The notes under the pieces are model-generated. The model searched no databases. It was not told the DNA's origin and was given only the letters and a program-made list of their open reading frames with translations. A program made the translations under genes and the position numbers. Shown piece after piece: positions 21,026 to 32,559 of a stretch of DNA of 64,000 nt (positions are counted from its first letter, which is position 1; every line of letters begins with the position of its first letter). Source of the DNA: Viola odorata (lineage: Eukaryota > Streptophyta > Magnoliopsida > Malpighiales > Violaceae); contig OY829545.1 in the NCBI GenBank assembly GCA_963691705.1, positions 37,993,475 to 38,057,474 of the forward strand, written 5' to 3'.

Positions 21026-22816
21026 TCAGGGTTGGTCAGGTGGCTCAGTAACATTCATTTCCTCAGCGACGAATGGGTTGAACCCTTCATAGAACGCCTT
21101 GAGACGGTGTCCATTGACCTTGAATGTGACACCCGTGTCCAAACTTCGAATTTCAACGACGCCATGGTCATAAACAACCGTGACAACATAAGGACCTGTC
21201 CATTTGGACATCAATTTCCCTGAGAATAACCTCAGACGAGAATTATAGAGCAGGACCTTCTGTCCGACAGTGAAAGATTTATGAGAAAGAAGTTTGTCAT
21301 GGTGAGCCTTCGTCTTGCCCTTGTAGATGAGGGTGTTCTCGTAGGCGTCATCACGAAGTTCTTCTAACTCCTGGATTTGCAATCTGCGATGTTGGCTAGC
21401 CTCGTCAAGGTTGAAATTGGCCTTCTGAATGGCCTAGAAGGCTTTATGCTCGATCTCAATGGGCAAGTGGCAAGGTTTGCCGAAGACAAGTCGATAGGGG
21501 GTCATTCCAATAGGAGTCTTGAACGTTGTCCGATAAGCCCATAGAGCATCATCAAGCTTCAAGCTCCAGTCCTTACGGGATTGGTTGACTGTCTTTTCCA
21601 GAATTGACTTGATCTCTCGGTTGGATACCTCGGCCTGGCCGTTGGTCTGCGGGTGGTAAGCTGTGGAGACACGATGTGTGACTCCATACTTATTGAGCAG
21701 GCTACTGATGACTCGGTTGCAGAAGTGGGTTCCACGGTCACTGATGAGAGCTCGAGGGGCTCCAAACGTGCTAAAAATACGAGAGCGAAGAAAGGATGCA
21801 ACCACTTTGGAATCATCAGTCCTGGTCGCCTTAGCCTCAACCCATTTAGAAACGTAATCAACTGCTAAGAGGATATATACGTTTCCATATGAGTTGGGGA
21901 AGGGACCCATAAAATCAATGCCCCAAATATCGAAAATTTCACAAGCGAGAATACCTGTGAGTGGCATCTGGTTTCGGGCACCAATGTTACCTGTACTTTA
22001 ACAGCGCGGGCAAGCCGCACAGAACATGTAGCTGTCTCTGAAGATCGAGGGCCAGTAGAGTCCTGCCTCCAAAACTTTCAAGGTTGTCTTCTTGGCTGCA
22101 AAGTGGCCTCCTTCGGTGGAAGAGTGGCAGAAACTAAGGATGGAAGGAACCTCATCGGTGGTGACGCATCTTCGAATGATTTAGTCCGAGCAGAACTTCC
22201 AAAGGTAGGGACTGTCCCACATATAAGACCTAACTTGTCGTCTGATGCGTTTTTGTTCCGACGGGGATGAGTCTGCGGGAAAGTGACCTGAAGCACAAAA
22301 ATTAGCAATATCATTAAACCAAGGGTACTCTATTGCTCGGGCAAGACAAAGCTGTTCATCAGGGAAAGTGTCACGAATAGGAAGAAGCGAGTCGTCTGTC
22401 TGGGCAGACAGGGGACTCAGGTGATCAGCCACGGAGTTCTCAGTTCCTCTCTTATCCTTGATCTCGAGGTTGAACTCCTGAAGTAGAAGTATCCACCGGA
22501 TAAGGCGAGGTTTGACGTCCAGCTTGGTCAAGAGGCAGCGGAGTGCGGTATGGTCTGAAAAAATGCTCACCTTCGTTCCCAAAAGGTACTGACGGGATTT
22601 ACCCAAGGCAAAGACCACGACAAGGAGCTCCTTCTCTGTAGTTGTGTAATTCTGTTGGGCAGCATCCATGAGTTTGAAGGCGTAGTAGATGACATAACCC
22701 TCTCGGTCTTTCTTCTGTCCCAATACTACTCCCAAGGCATTATTGCTTGCGTCACACATAATTTCGAAAGGGATGGTCCAATCTGGTGTGCGAATGATGG
22801 GGGTTGAGGTGAGCTT
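21026..22816 (-). pseudogene. pol: Element B RNase H and integrase
   Basis: RNase H (22759-22181: [42 protein letters not shown]) is followed by integrase with a zinc finger near 22110-21990 ([12 protein letters not shown]), catalytic [20 protein letters not shown] and QAEVSN, and a C-terminal SKWTGPYVV block ending at 21026. Stops: one after 'WKFCSD' (22181), one in the zinc finger where element C has Gln, and TAG at 21434 where element C has Trp (KALWAI). The rest of the frame is well kept, so decay is mainly point mutation. Confidence 0.85.
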
Positions 22817-24700
22817 CTATTTGAGGAGATCGAATGCGGCTTTACAGTTTTCGTCGAAGATGAATTCAACGCCTCGCTGTAGCAGCTGGCACATCGGCTG
22901 TGTGATCTTGGAGAAATCCTTTATGAATCTCCTGTAGAAACCTGCATGACCGAGAAACGAACGTACCTCACGTACACAAGTAGGATATGGTAGAGACTCG
23001 ATTACCTCGATTATTTCCTTGTCCACTTCGATTCCTTTGCGGGAAACGATGTGTCTTAAAATCAGTCCCTGGTTTACCATAAAGTGGCACTTCTCATAAT
23101 TAAGAACGAGGTTAGTTTCAACACATCTTTGTAAAATGTTTCGCAAAGTAAATAAGCATTCAGGAAAAGAGTTACCGTAGATGGTGAAATAGTCCATAAA
23201 TACCTCAATGCCATGTTCGACAAGCTCGGAGAAGATACTGACCATGCAACGCTGGAATGTAGCAGGGGCGTTGCAAAGACTAAAAGGCATCCTTCTGTAG
23301 GCGAATGTACCGAAGGGACAGGTGAAGGTGGTCTTGTCTTGATCATCTAGGGCAACCGGTATCTGTTGAAATCTTGAGTAACTATCAAGGCAGCAGTAGT
23401 GTGTTTCCCCAGCCAAGCGCTCTAGCATCTGGTCAATGAACGGCAGAGGGAAGTGGTCCTTCCTTGTGGCAGCATTTAATCGACGGTAATCGATGCAAAC
23501 GCGCCATCCATTCTGAATGCGTGTAGGAATCTGTTCACCATTCTGCCCAGTGGTGATTGTGATACCTGTCTTCTTCGGAACAACTTGAACCGGGCTGACC
23601 CAAGTACTGTCCGAGATAGGGTAGATAACACCAGCGTCGAGGAGCTTCAATATTTCCTTCTTAATGACCTCCATCATTGGGGGGTTAAGACGACACTGTG
23701 GTTGTCGAACTGACTTGCTAGCATCGTCTAGGTGTATCCGATGTGTGCACAGGGCTGGAGACAGTCCCTTGATATCTAAAATAGTCCATCCAATAGCCCT
23801 CTTGAATTCCTTCAGTAGGGCTAGTAGAGCTGCTGCTTCTTCTGTATCAAGTTTGCTGGAGATGATCACGGGTAGGGTTTCGTTGGCACCAAGGTAAGCA
23901 TACTTCAGGTGCTCGGGCAAGACCTTGAGTTCCAGGTTCGGGGCCTGCACAATGGAAGGGGGAATCTTAGTGTATTCAGAAGGCAGAGGAGTCACCACCA
24001 TTTTAAAAGGAGAGTGAGGAGTGGTTTCCAAGACGGAAATGATTTCTCGCAGAGCTGGTGGGGTGACAAATTTGGATTCCAGATTTTTCATTTCAGTGAA
24101 GTTGACGCTATTGGCCAGGGCAAGCTGCAGAGGGTCCATAGAAAATAAGTCAGGAATTTCGTCAACGTCTGGGTCAATAATATCAATAAAATTAAGACTA
24201 GAGAACTCAGAAGGGAAACGCATAGCATCAAGCATGCTGAATCGAATAATCTGTCCATCGAACTCAAGTGTAATTGATGCATCATGGACGTCTATCTTCG
24301 CACGAGCAGTCCTGAGGAAAGGTCGGCCCAACAGAACGTCAGAGGATTTGGTGCCTTGTTCGTTCTCCATGCTGATCACATAAAAGTCAGCCGAAAAGAG
24401 GAGGCTATCAACTTGGATGAGGACGTCTTCAATGATCCCTTCTGGATAGATTATGGATCGGTCTGCCAGCTGGATGACAACTCTAGTTGGCTTCAGTGGT
24501 CCGATCTCTAGCTAAGTGTATATCGTCAAGGGCAAGACGTTGATACCTGCACCTAAGTCACACATAGCTTTTCCAATGTCAGTGCCTCCAAGCTTGCAAG
24601 GGATTGTAAACATCCCTGGATCTGCACACTTTGGAGGGATTTTTCTTTGAATAACAGCGGAAACATTAACACCCACGCTGATTTTGTTTACGCCTGCCTA
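22817..24700 (-). pseudogene. pol: Element B protease and reverse transcriptase
   Basis: The protease region carries 'CDLGAGINVLPL' (about 24560) and 'VLLGRPFLRTA'. RT follows with 'NGWRVCIDYRRLN', 'FTCPFGTFAYRRMPF' and the active-site block FMDYFTIYG. Element C has FMDDFTIYG at the same place, so the second catalytic Asp is Tyr here, which would abolish polymerase activity. The frame ends in TAG at 22817-22819 where element C reads Gln (LLKQKL). A further stop lies near 24510 in the protease. Confidence 0.85.
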
Positions 24701-26219
24701 TTTGCTTTTGTTAGTGCATAAAGATTTCAGAAACTTAGCATAACGTGGAATGTTCTTAATAGCCTGCATAAGTGGAATGTTAATTTGAACCTTACTGAAT
24801 AAGTCAAAAATTTCTTTTTCTTCTTTGTCCTTTTTATTTTTGACTAACCTGTGTGGAAACGGAGGTAACAAATTGTTTTTGCATATCAATAACAAGACTA
24901 TGTAAACTAGGTACCTCGGCCACTTGAGGAGTGGGTCCCTGTCCTTGTGGAGCTTGATATTGATGTTGTTGGTTGTTGTTGGAGTAATTGGGCCGAGGCC
25001 TGAAATTCTGGAGGTTGAAGGGCTGCTGCTGTTGATTCTGAAATGGGTTCTGTGGCTGCATTTGGTTCGGTGCAGGCTGTTGTTGGTTGTTGCCATAGCT
25101 CAAGTTCGGGTGGCGCCAACCATTGAGGTAGTTCCGAGTGTATGAATCGTACTTCCTGGGGGCTCCATTATAGTTCCCTATGGCGTTCACATCCACCTCA
25201 TCCGGAATATGCGGACAGGCGTCTATAGGGTGATCAGTAAAGTTGCAGAAGCCGCAGGCTTTGATCTGCACGGGCTGGCCACTAGACATATTCTGGAGCA
25301 TTCCAGTAATGGTGGTGAGTTGATTCTCCATAGCAGCAGATCGAGCGTCCTGGGTGGTAGAAGTTAGTTGGTCCAATGGTACAGCGTTCTTAGCCATCCT
25401 TTCTAGGAGAGCTTTGGTGTTTGCTGGAGTCAGGGATAGCATATCACCGTTATTGGCAGCATCAATCAGTTCCTTGCTTCGCCCGCGTAATCCTTCGTAG
25501 AAATATTGGAGGAGAGCGTGGTCAGGGATGTTGTGCGAAGAGCAAAGGGTTTGCATCTTTTTGAACCGTTCATAATACTGTCCAAGGTTCTCATTCTCTT
25601 TCTGCATGATGGAAACCAACTGTTTCTTAGTTACATTGGCCATAGAAGTGGGGTAGTATTTTTCTGTAAATGCCTTGAACATATCGGGCTAGCTAGTAAT
25701 GGATAGGGCGAGCAGATCATAGAACCAGTTGCGAGCGTCATCTTCAAGTGACCACATGAACGCTCTAAGCTTAGCCTGATTGATATCCACTAGCGCGGGT
25801 TTTAGGGCCTCACAGACAGTATGGAGTTGCTGAAGATGTTGAAGTGCACTCTCCTTGGGGATGCCATGGAACTTGGGCAAATAGTGGAGAACGGAGGATT
25901 TGATAATCCAGTCGTGAGCAACAGTAGGCCACGTGATACATCCAGCTGTGGTCTCCATGGTAGCATTCAGATCTGAGATGCAGGGGTTGACGACAACTTC
26001 GCCAGCCCCTTCGTCATCGTTTTCAGCCATGACAAGTTGTTCGGGATGTAGGTTGTCTTCGACGTCTCGATCTAGCGGATCGACGTAGGTAGGAGGTTCC
26101 AGGTTATCAGGGGTGGGAGCGCCAGATTGATGTTGCTTAGCAGATTTATGAGCTAATCGTTCTGTTCTCTGGATTTCTGGATCAAAGGGTAGTAGAGTAG
26201 TGTTGGAAGACCTGGTCAT
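24698..26219 (-). pseudogene. gag: Element B gag
   Basis: ATG 26219 (MTRSSNTTLLPFDPEI) opens 176 codons with the Athila gag core ('HDWIIKSSVLHYLPKFHGI', 'FMWSLEDDARNWFYDL') to TAG at 25689-25691, where element C has Trp (ITSWADIF). The frame resumes at 25682 ('FKAFTEKYYPT') with a Gln/Asn/Pro-rich C-terminus and ends at 24834. Compared with element C, about 95 codons between 'DMQKQ' and 'PPFPHRLVK' are missing near 24850, an internal deletion that also shifts frame. Confidence 0.82.
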
Positions 26220-26250
26220 ACAAAAAAGAAAAGAGCGTCAATTGCGTTAA

Positions 26251-26268
26251 TCCCCGACAATGGCGCCA
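26251..26268 (-). other. Primer-binding site of element B
   Basis: TGGCGCCATTGTCGGGGA begins five bases after the 5' LTR end. It is the Athila-type primer site, with two mismatches to TGGCGCCGTTGCCGGGGA of element C. Confidence 0.8.
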
Positions 26269-26273
26269 AAATT

Positions 26274-27635
26274 TGATCGGTTGTCGAACCCGTCAAAAAT
26301 AATAATAAAACCTGCAGTCAATGTGCACAATAAATTGTGTATAATGGTAGTAGGGTCGAACACAGGGATTAAGAGATCAACACTCGATTCAATTTGACAA
26401 ACTAGGTAATCCAGGTAACATGTAACAAGGGGGGTTTTGAATGGTTGTTTGATTAATCTAATTATTAACTACGAAAGTAATAACAACTAGTAGCAAAGAG
26501 GAATAGAAGTAATAAGAGATCAGAAGACGAGAGAGCTCCCAGTAAGAGTCTGTATCCGGTTGCATTTATGGTCGACCGATCATTGGTGCAAGCATTATCT
26601 ACCCCGAGCTGATAGACGCCCTATGGGGACTAGGTACACTTAGGTCCCCTGCTTACCTTCGTAGTGGAAGCTACTCCAAGGTGCGCTTATGGAGTAACCT
26701 TGACAGTCCGCCGTCCTCCAAGGTACGCTTAGGGAGGCAACACTCGGATGCCCATGAAGAAGAGGTAAGGAACGTCTAGGGCGAGACACTCGGTACGCTT
26801 GAGGCTCTGCCCTAACGACTTGTTCAATCCAACTGAGAGAGATCAGGTTTCCGACCGCCTCTAGTATGGTTATCTGCTTTACCCGGCAGCTTCGCGTTAG
26901 GTATAACAACAGGGACGATTGTAAAACTCTAGTTCAATTACTAGTTGATCAAGCTAATAATTAACCTAGGTAAATTGACAATTAATCATTGAACAAGAAA
27001 GATATTAGCCCAGAATTTATGAAGTACAAATTAACCTCACGGCTTCCCTTGCAACCTTCAATCGACTCTTACCAAGAACAATAAGACTAGCCGCTCATGT
27101 TAAAAGTAAAAACAAATAAATAAATAAATGGCATAATTAAAATAGAAGAAGAGATAAAGGAGAAATCCTATTAATTACCGGCTGGAGCAACTGCTCCGGT
27201 TTATTGAAAAGAAGAACAAAGGTGTTGACGACAATGGTGGCGCCAAAGTCTAGCCGGAGAGAAGAGGAAAAGAAAAATCCGATAACCTAATTACTAAAAG
27301 TCTTTACGGTCTTATACAAATAAAACTCCTAATCCGATTGGAATTAAACTCCCCATAGGACTTCTACTGCGATTGGGACTCCTGGAGCAATTAGCGAGCG
27401 GGTCTTCGCTTGTTTCCTTTTCTTGCTAGGACACTGCTGCTTTCCGCGAACATCCAGCTGCACGGCCTAGCTGCTCAAATCCCTCCAGAAACTGATAGAA
27501 AGAGCTCCTTTTTGTATTTTCTTCTAAATCAGCCCAGATCTGTAAAAAGTAAATAAACACAGCAACATAAGTAGCATCATGATCTAAAAAGGCATACAAA
27601 AGAGAGGATAATTATGGACATTGAACACTCTATCA
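26274..27635 (-). repeat. 5' LTR of element B (1,362 bp)
   Basis: On the plus strand it runs from TGATCGG to CTATCA, the inverse of the element C LTR (TGATAGAG to CGATCA), and matches it in blocks throughout, including the repeated 'ggtacgctta' motif. No target duplication can be checked because the other end is missing. Confidence 0.85.
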
Positions 27636-27770
27636 GTATGCTATTAGTGGCGTAACGACATACCGTTAACTACTGGTTTTAGGGTTGCTCGGCTTCCTTT
27701 TGGATCTTTTAAGTGCGTGTGTCATGGGCCCTTTGGGGATGGGTAGGTCTTCATCCATGATCGTATCAGT
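27636..27770. other. Unresolved repeat scrap
   Basis: It contains 'gtaacgacataccgttaac', a variant of the family S palindrome, and 'gatcgtatca', also seen at the end of the LTR fragment at 480. Probably an S-type LTR remnant. Confidence 0.35.
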
Positions 27771-27986
27771 AGGGAAGCTATAGAAATCAGGTTCACTTTG
27801 ACTTCCTATTCTCCTCCTATATCAAGTCACTTAAAGAAGCACTCTATTAAGGACCCTAATCTTCTAACAACCCTAAGGTTCACTTATAGGATTTAACTAG
27901 TCAATTGATAAAAACAGGGAGAGACCTCATTTGACTAAGGGAACGGTTCACTTATCACTTTAAGCCAAATTGTTCTCTTTCTCTAG
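27771..27986 (+). repeat. 216-bp direct repeat flanking element F, left copy
   Basis: Starts 'agggaagctatagaaatcag' and ends 'ttctctttctctag'. It is repeated at 29654-29869 with roughly 10% differences. It joins directly to coding sequence of element F. Best read as LTR-derived or leader DNA. Confidence 0.75.
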
Positions 27987-29254
27987 AAGATGAACCTGAC
28001 GGGGAACCATGGTTCTACGACTTAGTACGATTTATCAAAAGTCGGGAGTATCCGCTGGGGGTAAGGCAAGGTACCTAGAAAACCCTTCAACATTTGGCCT
28101 TGATTTCTACCTCGATGGTGAGGTTTTGTATAAAAGAAGGACAAATGGAGCTTTACTTCATTGTGTCGCCATTCCCGAGGCTAAAAATATCATAACCGAG
28201 ATTCATGAAGGGGTTTGCTCCACACATGCTAGTGGGCACATGATGGCAAGACAAATAATGAGACAAGGCTATTTTTGGCTCACCGTTGAACGGGATTGCA
28301 TCGACTATTTTTGAAAGTGCCACAAATGCTAAATTTACGCGGACCACCTCCATGTCCCTCCAACTCCTCTTTTTAGCATGACGTCACCTTGGCCCTTCGC
28401 GATGTGGGGAATTGACATCATTGGCCAAATTCATCCGAAAGCCTCTAACGGCCATCACTTCATCCTCGTAGCAATCGACTACTTTACCAAGTGGGTGGAG
28501 GCTGCCTCTTACTCAAGCATCACTCAAAAGACAACCATGCAGTTTATTGAGAAGAACATCATTTGCCGTTATGGAGTCCCCGGAATGATCATTACCGACA
28601 ACGGTACTAATCTGAATGGAAAGATGATCAACGATCTTTGCCAACAATGGAAAATAAAACACCGCAACTCCTCACCTTACCGCCCAAAGATGAATGGCGC
28701 AGTTGAAGTCGCAAACAAGAATTTAAAGAAAATCATCCAGAAAATGGTAGTCACTCACAAAGATTGGCATGACATGCTCCCTTTCGCTCTACACGCTTAT
28801 CAGATTGCGATTCATACTTCTACGGGAGCGACCCCTTACTCTTTGGTCTATGGCATGGAAGCGGTGATACCACTTGAGGTAGAAATTTCCTCCCTCAAAG
28901 TCTTAGCCGAATCGGGAGTAGAAGAATCAGATTGGGTGAGGGTGAGATATGAGCAACTGAATCTCATCTCGGAGAAATATTTGGCCGCTATGTCCATGCA
29001 CAATTATATCAACGGAGGATGGCTAACACTCATAACAAGAAGGTGCGTCCTCGCAAGTTCAAAATCGGGGATTTAGTGTTGAAAAAAATCCTTCCTCATC
29101 AGGAGGAGAGTTAAGGAAAGTGGGCCCTAAGATATGAAGGTCCGTATGTAGTCAAGAGCGCATTCTCGGGAGGTGCTCTAATGCTCACCAAAATGGATGG
29201 AGATGATCTACCAAGACCAATGAACGCGGATGCCGTCAAGATGTATTTTGCGTA
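27986..29254 (+). pseudogene. pol: Element F: integrase remnant of an Ogre/Tat-like Ty3/gypsy element
   Basis: It opens with 'EDEPDGEPWFYDLVRFIK', typical of the segment before integrase in Ogre-like elements. An indel near 28050-28100 changes frame. The zinc finger follows ('HEGVCSTHASGH', 'KCHKC'), with TGA at 28312 and TAA soon after. Then 28378-29076 has catalytic WGIDIIG, TDNGTNLNG and NGAVEVAN, 'GMEAVIPLEVEI', and a C-terminal 'YEGPYVVKSAFSGGALML' block to 29254. Gag, protease and RT are absent: the integrase joins straight to the left direct repeat. Dead copy. Confidence 0.82.
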
Positions 29255-29653
29255 GGAATCTGTAAACCGTATCTCGTCGATTAAAAAGACATAGGGTTCT
29301 TCTTGACCAAACCGCTTAATGTTTATTTCCAATCAATAAAATGAGAACTTTTTTCGTAAAACTTGCGTGTTAAATCTTTTAATTTTTAAATGGAAAAAGG
29401 AAGCGTGGTGTCGGCGGCACCTGGGATTAGTTAAGGTTGTAAGAACCACGTTTGAACTAACCCCACTAATCAAATGCTAATTTTTACAGGTACATAACAA
29501 TGATAGATGTGTGCTCTCATACATAATTTAACATATAATGTTTTCTCCGTACACCCGAACGATGATTATGAAGAGGCCATTTACATCTGAAATACTATTC
29601 AATGATTCACAATTATTGATCATCGATGAAAAAATATTCAAAACTGATTTTGT
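29255..29653 (+). other. 3' untranslated DNA of element F
   Basis: No gene. It carries 'cgtggtgtcggcggcacctg', a block I associate with the region after pol in Ogre-like elements, and near 29615-29655 the inverse of the 490-530 block. Confidence 0.4.
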
Positions 29654-29869
29654 AGGGAAGCTATAGAAATCAGGTTCACTTTGACTTCCTACTCTCCTTC
29701 TATATCAAGTCACTTAAAGAGACACTCTATTAAGGACCCTAATCTTCTAGTAACCCTAAGGTTCACTTAAAGAATTTAACCAGTCAATTGATAGAAATAG
29801 GGAAAGACTTCCCTTGACCAAGGAAACAGTTCACTTATTACTTTAAGCCAAATTGTTCTCTTTCTCTAG
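29654..29869 (+). repeat. 216-bp direct repeat flanking element F, right copy
   Basis: Second copy of the repeat at 27771-27986, same length and order. Confidence 0.75.
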
Positions 29870-30720
29870 TCTCAAAGAGCATTGCTGAAAACAAGGAAAG
29901 ACTTCCCTTGTTCTCTTTACTGTATCCTTCTAACAATATAGACTTAAAGTTATTAGGAATAATTATATTCATCAAGGTTAAAACCTAGGTCGGTCGAACC
30001 TAAACTCTAACAAGGATAAAATGACGTTAAATCAGAAAGAGAAGAAATACAAAATAGTTCTTATGAAGAACAGTTAGATCTCACAATAATATGAATCATG
30101 AACCTTGTTGTCTTTACCAGGAATGAAAAGCTTAGCTAGAACCCACATAATAATAACATAAATAAAAAATATTAAAGTTGACTAAAAATGAAATCTTCTT
30201 GTTAAAGAAGAATGCAAGAGTCACTGCTGTCAAAACACAGTCTGCAATCAATATCCAGGTTGGAGGAGACGTTCCAACGATAGTCATTGAAAGGGTTAAG
30301 TAATTCCCTTCCCTCAATTCTCCCTTCCTAATTATCCCAAAAATAAAGATAAGAATTATTTATATCCCAAACGGGATAATTACAGAACAAGATTCCTATA
30401 TAAGGATGACTTCCAGTCCCTTTAGAGGTTTTTGGCGAGCTTCCTCTTCCTTCTGTACGCTAAGACCAACTTCTGCCCATTGGCGCAAATGTCCATCTAA
30501 GGCCAAGGGTAAACATCATTGCACCCTTGACCAAAAGGGAAGAGTCAGGATTACTCCAATGTTGGGTCTTTCACAACCACTTGATTATTTTAGTTTCTTT
30601 TCTAGGCTCTTCTAATCCTTTTGCTTTGATTGATCTTGTCTGGTTTGTTCTTGAAAAAAAAAGAGAAATATGCCCAAATTAGTAGTATCATAACCTCAAT
30701 TGTTAATAAAAGAGATGAGA
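29870..30720 (+). mobile_element. LTR-like sequence downstream of element F
   Basis: A TATATAAG box (30397-30404) is followed by a CT-rich leader and T-rich stretches, LTR-like in layout. It may be the 3' LTR of element F. The left side has no equivalent beyond 27771, so the call is tentative. No coding sequence. Confidence 0.35.
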
Positions 30721-31181
30721 ATTATATACAAAATAAGCACACAATCAGAAGAGACTAGGAAAGAGGCATCACTGGCAGGTTCTTCTATAGGGTTAGTGGT
30801 AGGCGCTGAAGTGTCTTCTTCTCCTCTGATTGGAGTAAACTTTAGAATCTTAATCTTTTCTTAGCCTAGAATTTTACATCTGTTTTAATTGTTTTTGAAA
30901 TTGGTATTTTTAGCTAAACAAATTCCCCCAAATTGTTAGTTAAAGTACCGCTCACTGATCTATTTGTGGATTATTTTAAGTTGTATTTATTTATTAATTT
31001 TGATGGTATCGACGACCGATGAACCATGGATGTATAATGCTTAGTCCATATACTTTTTAAATTTCAAAAATTTAAAAGTGCAATTTCGTTATAAATTAAT
31101 TATGTACATGTGAAAATATAACATACACTATATAGTTATAGATCTAACCCCTAACCCTAAACACTCATGGTTGTCAAAGTT
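30721..31181. other. AT-rich intergenic DNA
   Basis: No gene, repeat array or RNA gene recognised. Two telomere-like 'ccctaa' units near 31147-31160 are too few to be meaningful. Confidence 0.4.
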
Positions 31182-31267
31182 GTCAAGGTAAAATCGGAAT
31201 GTGAGGTGAGGAGTTTAAAATTTTATAAACTCTTACGATCGATTTGACATTCCGATTTTACCTTGAC
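31182..31267. repeat. Perfect 21-bp inverted repeat (hairpin, foldback-like)
   Basis: The 21 bases at 31182-31202 (GTCAAGGTAAAATCGGAATG plus T) are the exact reverse complement of 31247-31267. Inside lies a smaller dyad, GAGTTTA/TAAACTC. It looks like a small foldback element or the core of a MITE. Confidence 0.75.
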
Positions 31268-31553
31268 TTTTCATATCGTGGATATATTAATAAAAAATTT
31301 ATAAGTTACAAATTCTCCGTTTTTATATTATGATTTTACGTTACGATTATATCAGTTTTTCGTGTTATGGTTAAACCCTTATAACATGATGGTACATTGT
31401 AATTTATTAAAATATCAATTAATAAATATATGCCCTTATATTTTAGTATAATAACTATTTATATACTTTCGCATTTTTGAAAAAACAAGGGAAAAAAAAA
31501 CTTAATATGAGTAAAAATTAAGATATACGTGAAAAATGACTTAAAAGAAAATC

Positions 31554-31977
31554 CCAGTGTTTTAAAAACCGAACCGACCCGATGGTCCAACTGGAAAAAT
31601 CGTGACTCGAAGAGATTTTTCGGTTTGGTTCAGCTATCTAACCGGACCTGCAAATGAATCGGTTGATACGGCCGGTTTTTACAAAACCTGAAACTCGGTC
31701 GACCCGCTATTAACTAGGCTGGGTCAATGTACAACCAAAACGACGTCGTTTTGTGTTTTTTTTTAAAATTTTAAATATGAAAAATTTGATGGGTCGGCCT
31801 ATTATAAACATTGAACCAGCCGTTCAATCCGGTTCAATTATTTAAGATTGAACGGTTCGATGTGTGAACGGTTGAAAACAGTCCAATAGGTCAATCCAGT
31901 AGAACCCTATTGAATCCGGTTGAACCATGAAATTTTCGTTTCTGGTTCGCTATCCGATTCGGTTTTTAAAACTATGG
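31554..31977. mobile_element. MITE-like element with terminal inverted repeats, about 424 bp
   Basis: The left end CCAGTGTTTTAAAAACCGAA mirrors the right end (TTCGGTTTTTAAAACTATGG) as an imperfect inverted repeat. The inside is non-coding and rich in 'cggttcaa/ttgaaccg' dyads. Flanks share AAAAT, but the target duplication is unclear, so the superfamily (hAT-like or other) is uncertain. Confidence 0.6.
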
Positions 31978-32559
31978 AAAATACATAGTTAACTATTTCT
32001 CCCTGTTCAGTTTTCTCTTCTTCATTTTAGGGTTTTCTTATAATTGATTATAATCTTTCATCTTCCTTGAGTCTAATCCATTTCTTTTTACTCTGATTTC
32101 ATCTGCAGGTTGCATAAGAGCGCTTCCTTGGCTGTGTATTTCAGTAAGTTTATCTTATTTCCACTTTGATTAGTAAGCATCCATCAAACCAGACCCACCT
32201 TCCGCTTTCTGTGTTTTCCTTCTTTGGATGGAAGAATCTCAAGAAAGGTACACACTTGTTATTACATTGCTTTTCTTTACTTTACTACACTTCTGAAGGA
32301 GAATGGGTTTTGGAGCAGTGCTTGACACTGTTGAAAATGTATTATTACTATATTTGAGTTGGAGGTGTGATCAGTTCGGTAGCTGAAGTCCTCAAGTCCG
32401 AGGCCAAAGCCCAACCTAGGCCCATAGGGGAAAAACGCCTCTCTCTCTTGGTCGCTCTTCCTCGATTCTTCTAATTTCCTACTTCATTTCTGATGCACCA
32501 CTCTCAGTTCTGTTTCGCAATATTTTTGCTTGCTGTCTAAGAATTCAAAATAACAGAAA
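31978..32559 (+). promoter_or_regulatory. Upstream region of the MINPP gene
   Basis: The 580 bases before the ATG hold T/C-rich leader-like sequence. AAGCCCAA (32406-32413) and TAGGCCCAT (32417-32425) match the site II (GCCCA) motif common in promoters of broadly expressed plant genes. Transcription start and any 5' UTR intron cannot be fixed by eye. Confidence 0.4.

Larger units (their letters stand above)
17190..27635 (-). mobile_element. Element B: decayed Athila Ty3/gypsy element, 3' end lost
   Basis: Read on the minus strand: 5' LTR (27635-26274), primer site TGGCGCCATTGTCGGGGA, gag, protease/RT, RNase H/integrase, the Athila-type third ORF and 3' untranslated DNA to about 17190. Each part aligns by eye with element C (51319-63246). 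The 3' LTR is absent; family S sequence follows instead. Coding regions are broken by several TAG stops, frameshifts and an internal deletion in late gag, so it cannot be autonomous. The 5' LTR TATA region and the gag start (MTRSSNTT) remain recognisable. Confidence 0.88.

Noticed and set aside
31147..31160. Telomere-like ccctaa units
   Set aside because: Only about two units; chance in AT-rich DNA.
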